Positions 34,178-42,640 of a DNA stretch of 64,000 bases are shown one piece after another. The notes beneath the pieces were generated by a model. The model had not been told where the DNA came from. It searched no databases and was given only the letters and a program-made list of their open reading frames with translations. The stretch's first letter is position 1; every line of letters begins with the position of its first letter. The position numbers and the translations under genes were made by a program. Source of the DNA: Gammaproteobacteria bacterium (GTDB lineage Bacteria; Pseudomonadota; Gammaproteobacteria; Thiohalomonadales; Thiohalomonadaceae); contig JALOAT010000003.1 in assembly GCA_023228645.1 (NCBI GenBank), forward strand, positions 62,001 through 126,000, read 5' to 3'.

Positions 34178-34293
34178 AATGAAGTGGCTGAGATAGGTTT
34201 AAGGTAGCCCGCCCAGAAGCGGGATGGTCTTAGGATCCGGACAAATTAATTTGACGCCCTGGGACCACGTAGGTTCGAATCCTGTCTTTGTTG
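34178..34293 (+). tRNA. tRNA-like element with insertion, identity unresolved
   Basis: About 116 bases. AATGAAG pairs 7 bp with CTTTGTT (two G-U), discriminator G; D-arm GGCT/AGCC; T-arm with TTCGAAT and pairs G-U/T-G/A-T/G-C/G-C. The middle can form CCCGC/GCGGG, GGAT/ATCC and CAAATTAATTTG hairpins but no standard anticodon arm, and is about 25 bases too long. Lying among Ser tRNAs with G73, it may be a serine tRNA carrying an insertion or a decayed copy. Confidence 0.42.
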
Positions 34294-34300
34294 TATATAT

Positions 34301-34390
34301 GGAAGATGAACCAGAAAGGTTCTGGACCTCCCTGCTAAGGAGTGGGCACCTGAAATATGGTGTGGATTTCGATTATCCCGTCTTCCTCCA
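34301..34390 (+). tRNA. tRNA-Ser(GCT), copy 1
   Basis: Acceptor GGAAGAT/GTCTTCC, D-arm GAACC/GGTTC, anticodon loop CTGCTAA, variable arm CACC/GGTG, T-loop TTCGATT, discriminator T, encoded CCA. One mismatch each in the anticodon and T stems. Confidence 0.84.
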
Positions 34391-34398
34391 AATTTTAT

Positions 34399-34490
34399 GG
34401 ACAGTTGGGTGAGTGGCTAAAACCAGCACACTGCTAATGTGCCGAACCTCGTAAGGGGTTCCGAGGGTTCAAATCCCTCACTGTCCGCCA
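34399..34490 (+). tRNA. tRNA-Ser(GCT), copy 2
   Basis: Clean class II fold: acceptor GGACAGT/ACTGTCC, anticodon stem GCACA/TGTGC around CTGCTAA, variable arm GAACC/GGTTC, T-stem GAGGG/CCCTC, discriminator G, encoded CCA. The best-formed serine tRNA here. Confidence 0.92.
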
Positions 34491-34519
34491 TTGACATATT
34501 TCATTTCTTCCTTTATAGA
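34491..34519 (+). promoter_or_regulatory. Sigma70-type promoter
   Basis: TTGACA (34491-34496) directly after the tRNA CCA, 17 bases, TATAGA (34514-34519). Confidence 0.75.
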
Positions 34520-34539
34520 CAGAAAGGAAAGGAGATGCT

Positions 34540-34731
34540 ATGTTTGGTAAAGTGCTAAGTTGGTTGTTTGGATCATTCAAGTCACCAGGCAGGATTAATG
34601 AACTTTATTGTGAAATCAATCCACATAACGGCAAAAAGGAATGGTTTAGACAAACCAAGCTTGACTGTTCAATTTGTGGTGCTCCAGGATTTGAATGTGA
34701 TAGCATAAGTGAATGTAGATATTCACACTAA
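34540..34731 (+). CDS. Small Cys-containing hypothetical protein
   Basis: 63 residues with AAGGAG before the ATG. Hydrophobic N-terminus (VLSWLFGSF) and a cysteine set CSICGAPGFECDSISEC suggesting a metal site. Own promoter; lies inside the tRNA cluster. Unknown function. Confidence 0.62.
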   Translation: MFGKVLSWLFGSFKSPGRINELYCEINPHNGKKEWFRQTKLDCSICGAPGFECDSISECRYSH

Positions 34732-34732
34732 T

Positions 34733-34769
34733 GGAAGATTGACCGGACAAGCGCGCCGGATTTGAAAAT
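34733..34769 (+). pseudogene. 5' half of a tRNA-Ser(TGA), truncated at an endonuclease gene
   Basis: Starts GGAAGAT like tRNA-Ser(GCT) copy 1, continues with a CCGG/CCGG hairpin in the D-arm position and GATTTGAAAAT resembling a TGA anticodon loop, then runs straight into the ATG of a GIY-YIG frame. No matching 3' half is found. Looks like a tRNA broken by homing-gene insertion. Confidence 0.45.
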
Positions 34770-35015
34770 ATGTTTTACTATGTTTATAAAATAACAAACC
34801 AAATAAATGGTAAGTTTTACATTGGTGCCCATTCGACTAAAAATCTCGATGATGGTTATATGGGTTCTGGTAAAAGAATAAGATATGCTATTGAAAAATA
34901 TGGAATTGATAATTTTAATAAAGAAATATTAAGGTTTTACAATACTAAAGTTGAAATGTATTTGGCTGAAAAAGAATTAGTAAAACTGGTTGACAATTTT
35001 GGAGTACGTAATTAG
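34770..35015 (+). pseudogene. Truncated GIY-YIG homing endonuclease
   Basis: 81 residues covering only the GIY-YIG domain (YYVYKITNQINGKFYIGAH, DDGYMGSGKRIRYAIEKYG), closely similar to the first third of the enzyme at 33405; the DNA-binding part is missing. Its end overlaps the start of tRNA-Ser(CGA). Probably a decaying insertion. Confidence 0.75.
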
Positions 35016-35084
35016 ATAGGTTCTAACACTGCCTCGAAAACAGAGGGTACCGCAAGGTATGGGGTTCGAATCCCCACTACTCCG
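35001..35084 (+). tRNA. tRNA-Ser(CGA), weak anticodon stem
   Basis: GGAGTA/TACTCC acceptor, D-arm TTAG/CTAA, anticodon loop CTCGAAA flanked by only three good pairs (CTG/CAG), variable arm GTACC-GCAA-GGTAT, T-arm TGGGG-TTCGAAT-CCCCA, discriminator G, CCA not encoded. Its 5' end overlaps the stop of the endonuclease remnant, so the insertion may have altered it. Confidence 0.75.
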
Positions 35085-35107
35085 CAACATAATCGAAAGG
35101 ACTGAAA

Positions 35108-35311
35108 ATGAAATTCTCACCTAATCAGCGTGTTAAGCTTGTTCGTACTGGCGGTGACATGGATGGTATTAAAGGTTCCACAATCGGAGTGGCATTTGAC
35201 GCTCCTGGTATGACAGTGTTCATCGTAGAACTGGATACGCCATATAACAATGGATATGGCGATGGCTGGAAGGCTGTTTCAATCACTGAGCATTGTTTGG
35301 AGGCAATCTAA
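35108..35311 (+). CDS. Small hypothetical protein, beta-rich
   Basis: 67 residues; AAAGGA before the ATG. Beta-strand pattern (QRVKLVRTGGDMDGIKGSTIG) like a small SH3-type barrel. Coupled to the next gene by TAATG. Confidence 0.58.
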   Translation: MKFSPNQRVKLVRTGGDMDGIKGSTIGVAFDAPGMTVFIVELDTPYNNGYGDGWKAVSITEHCLEAI

Positions 35312-35817
35312 TGTCAAAACAAATGGAAGCTTTCACAAAAGCAATTGATTTCAAAATTACTGACGGAAGTGAATTCCTTTGGAAATGTTTTGGTCCAAAT
35401 GCACGATTCCTTGATAGTTCAGATGATAATTTTCATATTAGCGCAGTTTTTGATACTCAAACACAGCAAATATATGAAATTTCAATCAGCGAAACTTATG
35501 AAGGTGAACTCCGCTACAGGTGGATTGACTTGGACTATTTAGATGCTTATAAGGAAGAAGCAAAACAGCGTAATATCAAATGGGATGAATTTAGTGAAGA
35601 TCTCAATTGGCATATGACTGATGATTTTGACGACATTATTGACAAAGTTACGAAAATACCTAAAGGTGAAGAATATGACCCGAGGGTTGTTTTAACTTTG
35701 GAACTTGATGACGATGTTAAGGAAATGCTCGAAGCTGCTGCTGCACTTCGTGGAATTTCAATCGATCAATTTGTAGAACTCGCTTTGAAAGAAGTTATTA
35801 AAGAAGAACAGGAATGA
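35311..35817 (+). CDS. Hypothetical protein with ribbon-helix-helix-like C-terminus
   Basis: 168 residues from the ATG at 35311. The last 45 residues (RVVLTLELDDDVKEMLEAAAALRGISIDQFVE) follow a beta-strand plus two helices typical of ribbon-helix-helix DNA-binding domains; the N-terminal 120 are unknown. Possible regulator. Confidence 0.58.
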   Translation: MSKQMEAFTKAIDFKITDGSEFLWKCFGPNARFLDSSDDNFHISAVFDTQTQQIYEISISETYEGELRYRWIDLDYLDAYKEEAKQRNIKWDEFSEDLNWHMTDDFDDIIDKVTKIPKGEEYDPRVVLTLELDDDVKEMLEAAAALRGISIDQFVELALKEVIKEEQE

Positions 35818-35856
35818 AAACTCTTAATTTGATTAAAAATATACGAATTATAAAGG

Positions 35857-35876
35857 CCAGGTAATACGTTATCTGG
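35857..35876 (+). promoter_or_regulatory. Leader hairpin with UACG tetraloop before ileS
   Basis: CCAGGTAA-TACG-TTATCTGG; a stable UNCG-type cap 43 bases before the IleRS start. No U-run. Possible mRNA stabiliser or control site. Confidence 0.4.
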
Positions 35877-35918
35877 TCCAAGTTAATTTGTGATTTTTAT
35901 TCAATAGGAGTTTTTAAA

Positions 35919-38474
35919 ATGTCTAAATTTAATCTTTTTCTACCATCAACTTCTTTCCCACTTAAACGGCAGGCTGGGTCAGACACAACATTCACTAAAG
36001 TAGTAACTACTCATCCACAATCTGATGGATTTGATTTTTTGTTGCACGACGGCCCCCCTTATGCAAATGGTAATTTACACCTTGGACACTTTTTGAACAA
36101 AGTGTTGAAAGATTCTGTAAATCGTCATCAAGAACGCTTTAATGGAAAAACCGTATCGTTCCGTCCAGGATGGGATTGTCACGGCTTACCGATCGAAGTT
36201 AAAGTTGAAGAACAATACACTAAAGCTGGAAAGAGTAAAGATGCTGACGTGGTGCAGTTCCGAAAGGATTGCCGAGCATATGCTGATTCGTGGGTAGACG
36301 TTCAAAAAGAAGAATTTAAATCATTTGGTGTAAGAGCCGAATGGGATAAATGCTATAAAACTCACGACTATGAATACGAAGCTGAAACTTTGAAGAATCT
36401 TTATGGACTTCAAGAGCGTGGCCTTTTGGAACAGCGATTCCGCCCGGTTCATTGGTCACCAGTAGAAAAGACTACATTGGCTGAAGCTGAACTTGAATCT
36501 GTAAGTTTACCGCTCGATTCATTATTTGTTGAATTTCCAGTTGAAGGTGAAAATTATAGCGTTTTAGTGTGGACCACTACACCTTGGACATTGCCTGGTA
36601 ATAAAGCGGTAGCTTATAATTCTGATGCAACCTATAAAATGGGCAAAACACCATCTGGCAAGTATGTTGTGATGAATGAAAGTGCTGGCTTTATGCTCAA
36701 CCAAGAGCTTGGTTTGGAATTTGTTAGAAATTTTGATCCAAATGAACTAAAAGGTAAATTTGTCAATCCTCCTTTTGGGGGTAGGTCACCGCTGTTGGAA
36801 GAAAATGATTCGGTTAATGAACACGCTGGGTCTGGCTTTTTACACGTTGTACCTGGACACGGATTTGACGATTTCAAGCTTGGTGTAAAGTATAACCTAA
36901 ATCTTGAAGGGCTGGTTGATGATGACGCTATGATGGAAGTCAATGGCGTAAAAGTCCACGTCTATAAAGCAAATCAGGCCGTAAAGGAATACCTCGAAAG
37001 TCGACCAGATTTAGTTTATTATTATGAGTTGCACCGAGTGTCGGAACGTCAAGTCTCCTGGCGATCTAAAAAACCAGTAGTTGTGAAAACCAAGAAAAAT
37101 TGGTTCTTCAATTTTGATTCTTTCAAGGATAAATTGCTCGAAGAAGTTGACGAAGTCAATTGGAATTCTACTGGCTATGCTAATCGATTCAAATTTATGT
37201 TTGGCGACCGATCTGAATGGTGTTTAAGTCGTCAACGTCTTTGGGGTGTGCCTATGGCCCTGTTTCTCCACAATGAAACTGGAGAAATGCTCGTTGATCC
37301 TGAGGTCAATACTAATGTTGTAAAAATGTTTAAAGAACATAGTAGTGATGTTTGGTATGAACACGACGCTGACTTTTTCTTGCCTGAAAAATATCACGGC
37401 CAATACCAAAAAGTGATGGATGTTCTTGATGTGTGGTTTGATTCTGGATCAAGTTTAAAAGCTGTATATCCTGACGTAGATCGGGCCGATATGTACTTAG
37501 AAGGTACTGATCAGCATCGGGGTTGGTTCCAGTCCAGCGCACTTGTCCATTATGCTCTTTATGGCAAATTACCTTTTAAAAACGTGTTCACTCACGGATT
37601 TGTGCTCCAGCGCCGCCAGAAAATGTCAAAGAGTGTTGGTAATGGTGGCGGGCTACCAGATCTTCTTGAAAAATATGGCGCCGATGTTATGAGACTGTGG
37701 CTGTTGAGCGGGTTTGCTGATTCAGATGTTGAGTTTGATGAAGAAAAGCTCAAGCAAACACAGGCAAATTATGACAAAGTCCGTAACACGGTGAGGTTCT
37801 GCTTAGCAAACCTCAATGGCGAAGTGGTTAATCAAAGTGCAGAACTGCTTCCAGTTGACCGTTATGTATTATATAAAGCTAAAGAATTGGTACAGAGTCA
37901 ATGTGGTGGTACTTTCCCGACAGTAAGAAAGGCATTGGCATATGTGCGCTGGGTCAGTGAATTTTATTTCACTCAAGTCAAAGATTCTTTGTATTGTGAT
38001 TCAAAGGGAAGCAATCGCAGGCAGGCAGTATTATACACGTTGGATCGCCTAGTCAGAACGTTACTTTATGTAATGGAACCAACTACACCATTTTTGGTGG
38101 CAGAAGTTTCACAATATGGATTTGATCCAAGCTATTGCTTGAATGATTTAGACTGTGAAAATTTAGGGTACTGGGAATTCGTCGAAAATGAACGCGATGA
38201 AGTATTGAAAGCTTTCGAAGATCAACGTAGCGAACAAAAATGGCAGATGGAGCAGATGGTAGTATGTTTCAAATCTCCGCTCCCTGTTGATTGGAAAGAA
38301 GTTTTAGGTTGTGCTCAATATAAAAATGAGCAAGTCGGAACCCGAACGGTTCATTTTGAAGTTTATAATGGTGAAAAGTGCTTGCGTTGTAGGACATACT
38401 ATGCTAAGGTGAACGACAAAGATATGTGTCAACGATGCGAGGACGTAGAAAATGAATATGGTTCAAGTGTATGA
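35919..38474 (+). CDS. ileS: Isoleucyl-tRNA synthetase
   Basis: 851 residues, about 80-90 shorter than typical bacterial IleRS. HDGPPYANGNLHLGHFLNK carries the HIGH-type motif, GWDCHGLPIEVKVEE is the IleRS signature, WTTTPWTLPGNKA the editing domain, QKMSKSVGN the KMSKS loop, and the C-terminal CLRCRTYY...CQRC a zinc site. Charges tRNA-Ile; teams with the TilS upstream. Strong AGGAG. Overlaps lysK. Confidence 0.96.
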   Translation: MSKFNLFLPSTSFPLKRQAGSDTTFTKVVTTHPQSDGFDFLLHDGPPYANGNLHLGHFLNKVLKDSVNRHQERFNGKTVSFRPGWDCHGLPIEVKVEEQYTKAGKSKDADVVQFRKDCRAYADSWVDVQKEEFKSFGVRAEWDKCYKTHDYEYEAETLKNLYGLQERGLLEQRFRPVHWSPVEKTTLAEAELESVSLPLDSLFVEFPVEGENYSVLVWTTTPWTLPGNKAVAYNSDATYKMGKTPSGKYVVMNESAGFMLNQELGLEFVRNFDPNELKGKFVNPPFGGRSPLLEENDSVNEHAGSGFLHVVPGHGFDDFKLGVKYNLNLEGLVDDDAMMEVNGVKVHVYKANQAVKEYLESRPDLVYYYELHRVSERQVSWRSKKPVVVKTKKNWFFNFDSFKDKLLEEVDEVNWNSTGYANRFKFMFGDRSEWCLSRQRLWGVPMALFLHNETGEMLVDPEVNTNVVKMFKEHSSDVWYEHDADFFLPEKYHGQYQKVMDVLDVWFDSGSSLKAVYPDVDRADMYLEGTDQHRGWFQSSALVHYALYGKLPFKNVFTHGFVLQRRQKMSKSVGNGGGLPDLLEKYGADVMRLWLLSGFADSDVEFDEEKLKQTQANYDKVRNTVRFCLANLNGEVVNQSAELLPVDRYVLYKAKELVQSQCGGTFPTVRKALAYVRWVSEFYFTQVKDSLYCDSKGSNRRQAVLYTLDRLVRTLLYVMEPTTPFLVAEVSQYGFDPSYCLNDLDCENLGYWEFVENERDEVLKAFEDQRSEQKWQMEQMVVCFKSPLPVDWKEVLGCAQYKNEQVGTRTVHFEVYNGEKCLRCRTYYAKVNDKDMCQRCEDVENEYGSSV

Positions 38475-40062
38475 AGAGTCAAAGGCCTGGCCATTCGTCG
38501 AGGCCAAGAGGCTTCTAAAGCACATTGAGCGTAAGGGCAAGAAGCCAGGTGATGTTGTGACCTTCGAATCAGGTTACGGCCCGTCTGGCGCTCCCCACAT
38601 TGGTACATTTGCTGAAGTAGTTCGTACACTTTGGGTAATGAAGGCATTTGATGATCTAACTCAGAATGCCTACCAGACTCGCCTTATTATGTTTAGTGAC
38701 GATTATGATGGTTTCCGCAAGGTGCCTGATGGAATGCCTGAATGGATGAATGACCATTTGGGTGAGCCTCTATCGATGGTCCCAAATCCTTATGGAACAG
38801 AAGACGGCAGCTTTGCTGATGCAAATAACACTCGATTGGTAGAATTTGTTGATGCCATCCTGGCTACTTATAATAATAGTGTTGTTGGCTCTTCGCCGAA
38901 TCGGAGCCGAGTGAGTTTTGTAAGCTCTTCAGATTATTATAGTTTTGGCAAGTTTAACAATATGCTGGACAGAGTATTCGATAGCAATCAGGCTATTTTG
39001 GATATCATCCTTCCTACCTTAGGAGAGGACCGCCGCCAAACATATAGTCCGTTTATGCCAGTTTTCCACGATTCGGTCAGTTTAAACAAGACCCCACACG
39101 TTAACCAAGTGCCGGTTGTTCTCTCAACAGAAAATGGGAAGAGGTTTTTGGAGTTCAATCTCGGATCTACTCCGTGCGTTGTCGATATCCACAACGGCCG
39201 TACTAAGCTTCAGTGGAAGGTCGACTGGGCAATGCGCTGGGTCTATTTTGATGTTGATTATGAAATGTCTGGTAAGGATTTGACTGACAGTGTCCGTCTT
39301 TCAGGACAAATCTGTCGAGTTCTTGGTGGCATCCCACCAATTAATTTGACTTATGAACTATTTCTTGACAAGAATGGAGCAAAGATTTCAAAGTCAAAGG
39401 GCAATGGTTTCACTATTGAAGAATGGCTTCAATATGGAACTCAAGAAAGTCTCGCATATTATTTGTATCGCGAGCCAACTAGAGCGAAGAATCTTCACGC
39501 TGGTGTTGTTCCTATTGCTATGGATGATTATAATAACAGTTTAAAGCTATATGCGACTCAGACGGCCAGCCAACAGCTTGGTAATCCAGTTTACCACGTG
39601 CATAATGGCGATGTAAATTCTTCACATAATGAGGTATCTTATAGCCTATTGCTGAACTTGATTGGATCAACAGGTATTACGGATTCAGAAGTAGTAGGAA
39701 AGATTGTTGAGCAATATTGTGGCAATAACCAAGTCAGTTCAATTATTCCGTTAGCTGGTAATTATTTTAATGATCATCTTTCGGGATCGATTTCATTTCG
39801 GTCACCAACTGAATATGAATATGGCCTACTATCGTCAATGCTCGATGAATTTAGGACGTTGGATAATCCAACAGCTGAATCAATTCAAAGTATTGTTTAC
39901 GAAATTGGGAAGTCAGCTAATTATGAGAAGCTTCAAGAATGGTTCAAGGCCATCTACGAAATCGTGTTTGGTTCAGAACAAGGGCCCAGAGTAGGTACAT
40001 TTGCTGAAATGGTTGGTTTAGACCAATTTATTCAGATGGTTGAAGAAAGGATACAAGTTTAA
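38452..40062 (+). CDS. lysK: Class I lysyl-tRNA synthetase
   Basis: 536 residues. GYGPSGAPHIGTFAEV (HIGH-type) and AKISKSKGNGF (KMSKS-type) show a class I fold, unlike the class II LysRS of most bacteria. Class I LysRS is typical of archaea and alphaproteobacteria, pointing to the host group. Overlaps ileS by 23 bases and touches the next gene (TAATG), an operon. Confidence 0.94.
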   Translation: MNMVQVYEESKAWPFVEAKRLLKHIERKGKKPGDVVTFESGYGPSGAPHIGTFAEVVRTLWVMKAFDDLTQNAYQTRLIMFSDDYDGFRKVPDGMPEWMNDHLGEPLSMVPNPYGTEDGSFADANNTRLVEFVDAILATYNNSVVGSSPNRSRVSFVSSSDYYSFGKFNNMLDRVFDSNQAILDIILPTLGEDRRQTYSPFMPVFHDSVSLNKTPHVNQVPVVLSTENGKRFLEFNLGSTPCVVDIHNGRTKLQWKVDWAMRWVYFDVDYEMSGKDLTDSVRLSGQICRVLGGIPPINLTYELFLDKNGAKISKSKGNGFTIEEWLQYGTQESLAYYLYREPTRAKNLHAGVVPIAMDDYNNSLKLYATQTASQQLGNPVYHVHNGDVNSSHNEVSYSLLLNLIGSTGITDSEVVGKIVEQYCGNNQVSSIIPLAGNYFNDHLSGSISFRSPTEYEYGLLSSMLDEFRTLDNPTAESIQSIVYEIGKSANYEKLQEWFKAIYEIVFGSEQGPRVGTFAEMVGLDQFIQMVEERIQV

Positions 40063-40769
40063 TGGACGAATTCTTTAATCTATTGAAAAAGAGGACTCCT
40101 AATTTTATAGCTGATTTTTTGCTCGACTCGGCAGAATCATTCTCATACAAGGAAGAGGCTGACGGCCGGCCAGTTTTAGTAATTCCTGGCTTTTTAACTA
40201 ATGATCACGCCACATTATTGCTAAGATCGGCTTTACTTTCCTGTGGATTCAAGCCCTATACTTGGAATCAGGGAACCAATATTATTGCAAGTGATTCATT
40301 AATTAATACTATTCATAAAGAATTAGTAAGGATTTATGATGAGCATAAAACCCCCGTTACTATAATTGGATGGAGTATGGGAGGCTTTTATGCTCGCTGC
40401 CTGGCTAAAATGTCGCCAGAACTAGTCAATTCAGTTATCACCCTCGGCACGCCGTTCAAGCAAAAAATTGACATTGAAGAAATGCGAAAGAAATATACAA
40501 AAATTGGTATTGATATCGATGATCATCCAATTTGTGATCAATATACTAACTATATGGGTGAAATTCCAGTGGTCCCATTCTCGTCTCTCTATTCCAAAGC
40601 TGATATTATTGCACCATATCAGGATTGCTTAGAGACTGAAACTGACATAAGTGAGAATATTGAGGTTGACACTACCCATTTTGGTTTTGTATATGATCCA
40701 GAATCCTTAAGGATTATATTAAATCGATGTTTAGAACATAAAAACACTTGGAGCAAATTTAAATTATGA
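40062..40769 (+). CDS. Alpha/beta hydrolase (lipase/esterase-like)
   Basis: 235 residues. VLVIPGFLTNDHATLLLR is the oxyanion region, IIGWSMGGFYAR the nucleophile elbow (Ser), SKADIIAPYQD likely the acid, and THFGFV the catalytic His. The substrate is unknown. Sits in the synthetase operon by TAATG and ATGA overlaps. Confidence 0.82.
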   Translation: MDEFFNLLKKRTPNFIADFLLDSAESFSYKEEADGRPVLVIPGFLTNDHATLLLRSALLSCGFKPYTWNQGTNIIASDSLINTIHKELVRIYDEHKTPVTIIGWSMGGFYARCLAKMSPELVNSVITLGTPFKQKIDIEEMRKKYTKIGIDIDDHPICDQYTNYMGEIPVVPFSSLYSKADIIAPYQDCLETETDISENIEVDTTHFGFVYDPESLRIILNRCLEHKNTWSKFKL

Positions 40770-41782
40770 TTGCCAAAATTGGCTTTGCTTGTAAAATTAT
40801 GAATCCTACTAAAACAAAAGAATGGATTGAAGATCATAATCTAAAATCCACAACTGTTGCTTTTATGAATAGGAACAGTCGCGCTGATCAGGAAAAGAAA
40901 CTCATTTCTCTTCTTAAGCACAACTTGCGAACTTTTGGTAATATGCTACTGTTCGTCAGCCAGATGCCTGTTGGTATGAGAATGATGAGAATTGGATCAG
41001 ACTTATTACCACTTTATACGCATCCTGAGTTTATGTGGTTTTACAACTTGCCATCAATCAAAAAGATGATTGATTTAAAGCTTGGCGAATGCGGGACGTT
41101 CGCTCGAAATCACAATATCCGTCTTTCTTTTCACCCAGGCCAGTTTTGTATTTTGAATTCAATTAAAAGTGATGTAGTTGATAAGACTATTATTGAACTT
41201 GAATATCATACTTATTGTGCTGAAATGATGGGCTATGATGGAAGTAAATTCCACGATCACAATTTTGCTATTAATATACACGTTGGTGGTAAGGAGGGCG
41301 GAACTGATGGTTTCGTTAATAATAGCCGTCGATTAAGTCAGGCTTGTAAAAATTTCCTAACTGTCGAAAATGATGAATTTTCTTTTGGTGTTGATGATGT
41401 GATCAAAATAGCCGACAAATTTTCAATCGTATTAGACATACATCACCATCTAATTAATAGTGGCGATTATATAATGCCTGACGATAAGCGGTTAGATATC
41501 ATTTTTGGTTCTTGGCGAGGTCAACGTCCAAAGATACACTTTAGTTCAAGTATCGATATGTTAATTGAACACGTTGGTGCAACTGATCTTCCTGATATGA
41601 AAATGTTATTTGAGAATGGTTTCACAAAAACCAAATTGCGCAAGCATTCTGATTTATGCTGGAACAATGCGCTTAATGAATGGGCTCTTTCTTTTTCACC
41701 AATGGCTGATATTATGGTTGAAGCTAAAAACAAAAATTTAGCCAGCCAACAACTATATGATATTCAAAATAAATCAATTTAA
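40766..41782 (+). CDS. uvsE: UV DNA damage endonuclease
   Basis: 338 residues. MIAKIGFACKI, NHNIRLSFHPGQFCILNS, INIHVGGKEGG and VLDIHHHLINSGDY are ordered motifs of the UvdE/UvsE TIM-barrel endonuclease with metal-binding His/Asp/Glu. It nicks 5' of UV photoproducts to start alternative excision repair. ATGA overlap with the hydrolase. Confidence 0.9.
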   Translation: MIAKIGFACKIMNPTKTKEWIEDHNLKSTTVAFMNRNSRADQEKKLISLLKHNLRTFGNMLLFVSQMPVGMRMMRIGSDLLPLYTHPEFMWFYNLPSIKKMIDLKLGECGTFARNHNIRLSFHPGQFCILNSIKSDVVDKTIIELEYHTYCAEMMGYDGSKFHDHNFAINIHVGGKEGGTDGFVNNSRRLSQACKNFLTVENDEFSFGVDDVIKIADKFSIVLDIHHHLINSGDYIMPDDKRLDIIFGSWRGQRPKIHFSSSIDMLIEHVGATDLPDMKMLFENGFTKTKLRKHSDLCWNNALNEWALSFSPMADIMVEAKNKNLASQQLYDIQNKSI

Positions 41783-41798
41783 AATATTAGATTGGCAG

Positions 41799-41821
41799 AA
41801 GTGTGCAGATCTACACTTTTG
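41799..41821 (+). terminator. Weak intrinsic terminator
   Basis: AAGTGT/ACACTT stem with 8-base loop followed by TTGC; just after uvsE. Confidence 0.5.
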
Positions 41822-41823
41822 CA

Positions 41824-41852
41824 TTGACTTATTTGTTGCGGTATGTTAATAA
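41824..41852 (+). promoter_or_regulatory. Sigma70-type promoter of the MetAP gene
   Basis: TTGACT (41824-41829), 17 bases, TAATAA (41847-41852). Start near 41859, which excludes the upstream ATG at 41843 as the translation start. Confidence 0.68.
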
Positions 41853-41884
41853 TGTTAATCGTAACATTATGTGGGATATTGAAT

Positions 41885-42640
41885 ATGGCTCCATCATTGG
41901 AGAAAATGCGAATTGCAGGACATTTGGCCGCTCGAACATTGGATCATTTATCCAATTTCATCCAGGCTGGAGTAACCACTGACTTTTTAGATCAGAAAGC
42001 ATACGACTTTATACACGATAATGGTGCAATAAGCGCCTGTTATCAATATACAAGTAAGGGTACTATGCCGCCTTATCCAAAGCATACTTGCATAAGTGTG
42101 AATCACGTAGTTTGCCACGGAATACCTGGTGATAAGGTGTTAAAGAAAGGTGACAGTTTGAATATCGACGTAACAGTTATCGTTGATGGTCATCACGGTG
42201 ATACGAGTAGAATGTTCTTTGTTGATAAACCTTCAATTAAGCATAAACGACTCAGCGATGTTACTTATGAGATAATGATGCGGTCGATTGAGATTTTGAA
42301 GCCAGGTACTACTGTTGCTGATATTGGCCGTTTAGGTTACGAAATTTCCAAGAAATACAATTTGAAAGTTTTGGATCAATTTTGCGGGCACGGTATCGGA
42401 ACTATTTTCCATCAAGCACCTTCTGTTGTAAATTTCATAGATGAAACGTTACCTGACTGGAATCACGTTTTCCAAGAAGGCGATTTTTTAACCATTGAAC
42501 CAATTTTAACCACTGGAAAAGGCCGTGTTAAACTAATGCCGGATGGTTGGACTATTGTTACTTGTGATCGTGAACCAGCAGCCCAATGGGAACACACTAT
42601 AGCTGTAACTAATAATGGTTTTGAGATTATGACTCTATGA
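41885..42640 (+). CDS. map: Methionine aminopeptidase, type I
   Basis: About 251 residues from the ATG at 41885. Metal ligands in order: DVTVIVDGHHGDTSRMF (two Asp), FCGHGIGTIFHQAP (His), LTIEPI (Glu) and QWEHTIAV (Glu). Removes initiator Met from new proteins, fitting the translation island. The upstream in-frame ATG falls in the promoter. Confidence 0.93.
   Translation: MAPSLEKMRIAGHLAARTLDHLSNFIQAGVTTDFLDQKAYDFIHDNGAISACYQYTSKGTMPPYPKHTCISVNHVVCHGIPGDKVLKKGDSLNIDVTVIVDGHHGDTSRMFFVDKPSIKHKRLSDVTYEIMMRSIEILKPGTTVADIGRLGYEISKKYNLKVLDQFCGHGIGTIFHQAPSVVNFIDETLPDWNHVFQEGDFLTIEPILTTGKGRVKLMPDGWTIVTCDREPAAQWEHTIAVTNNGFEIMTL

Noticed and set aside
41843..41884. Upstream 14-residue extension of methionine aminopeptidase
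   Set aside because: The ATG at 41843 is upstream of the predicted transcription start and inside the promoter.
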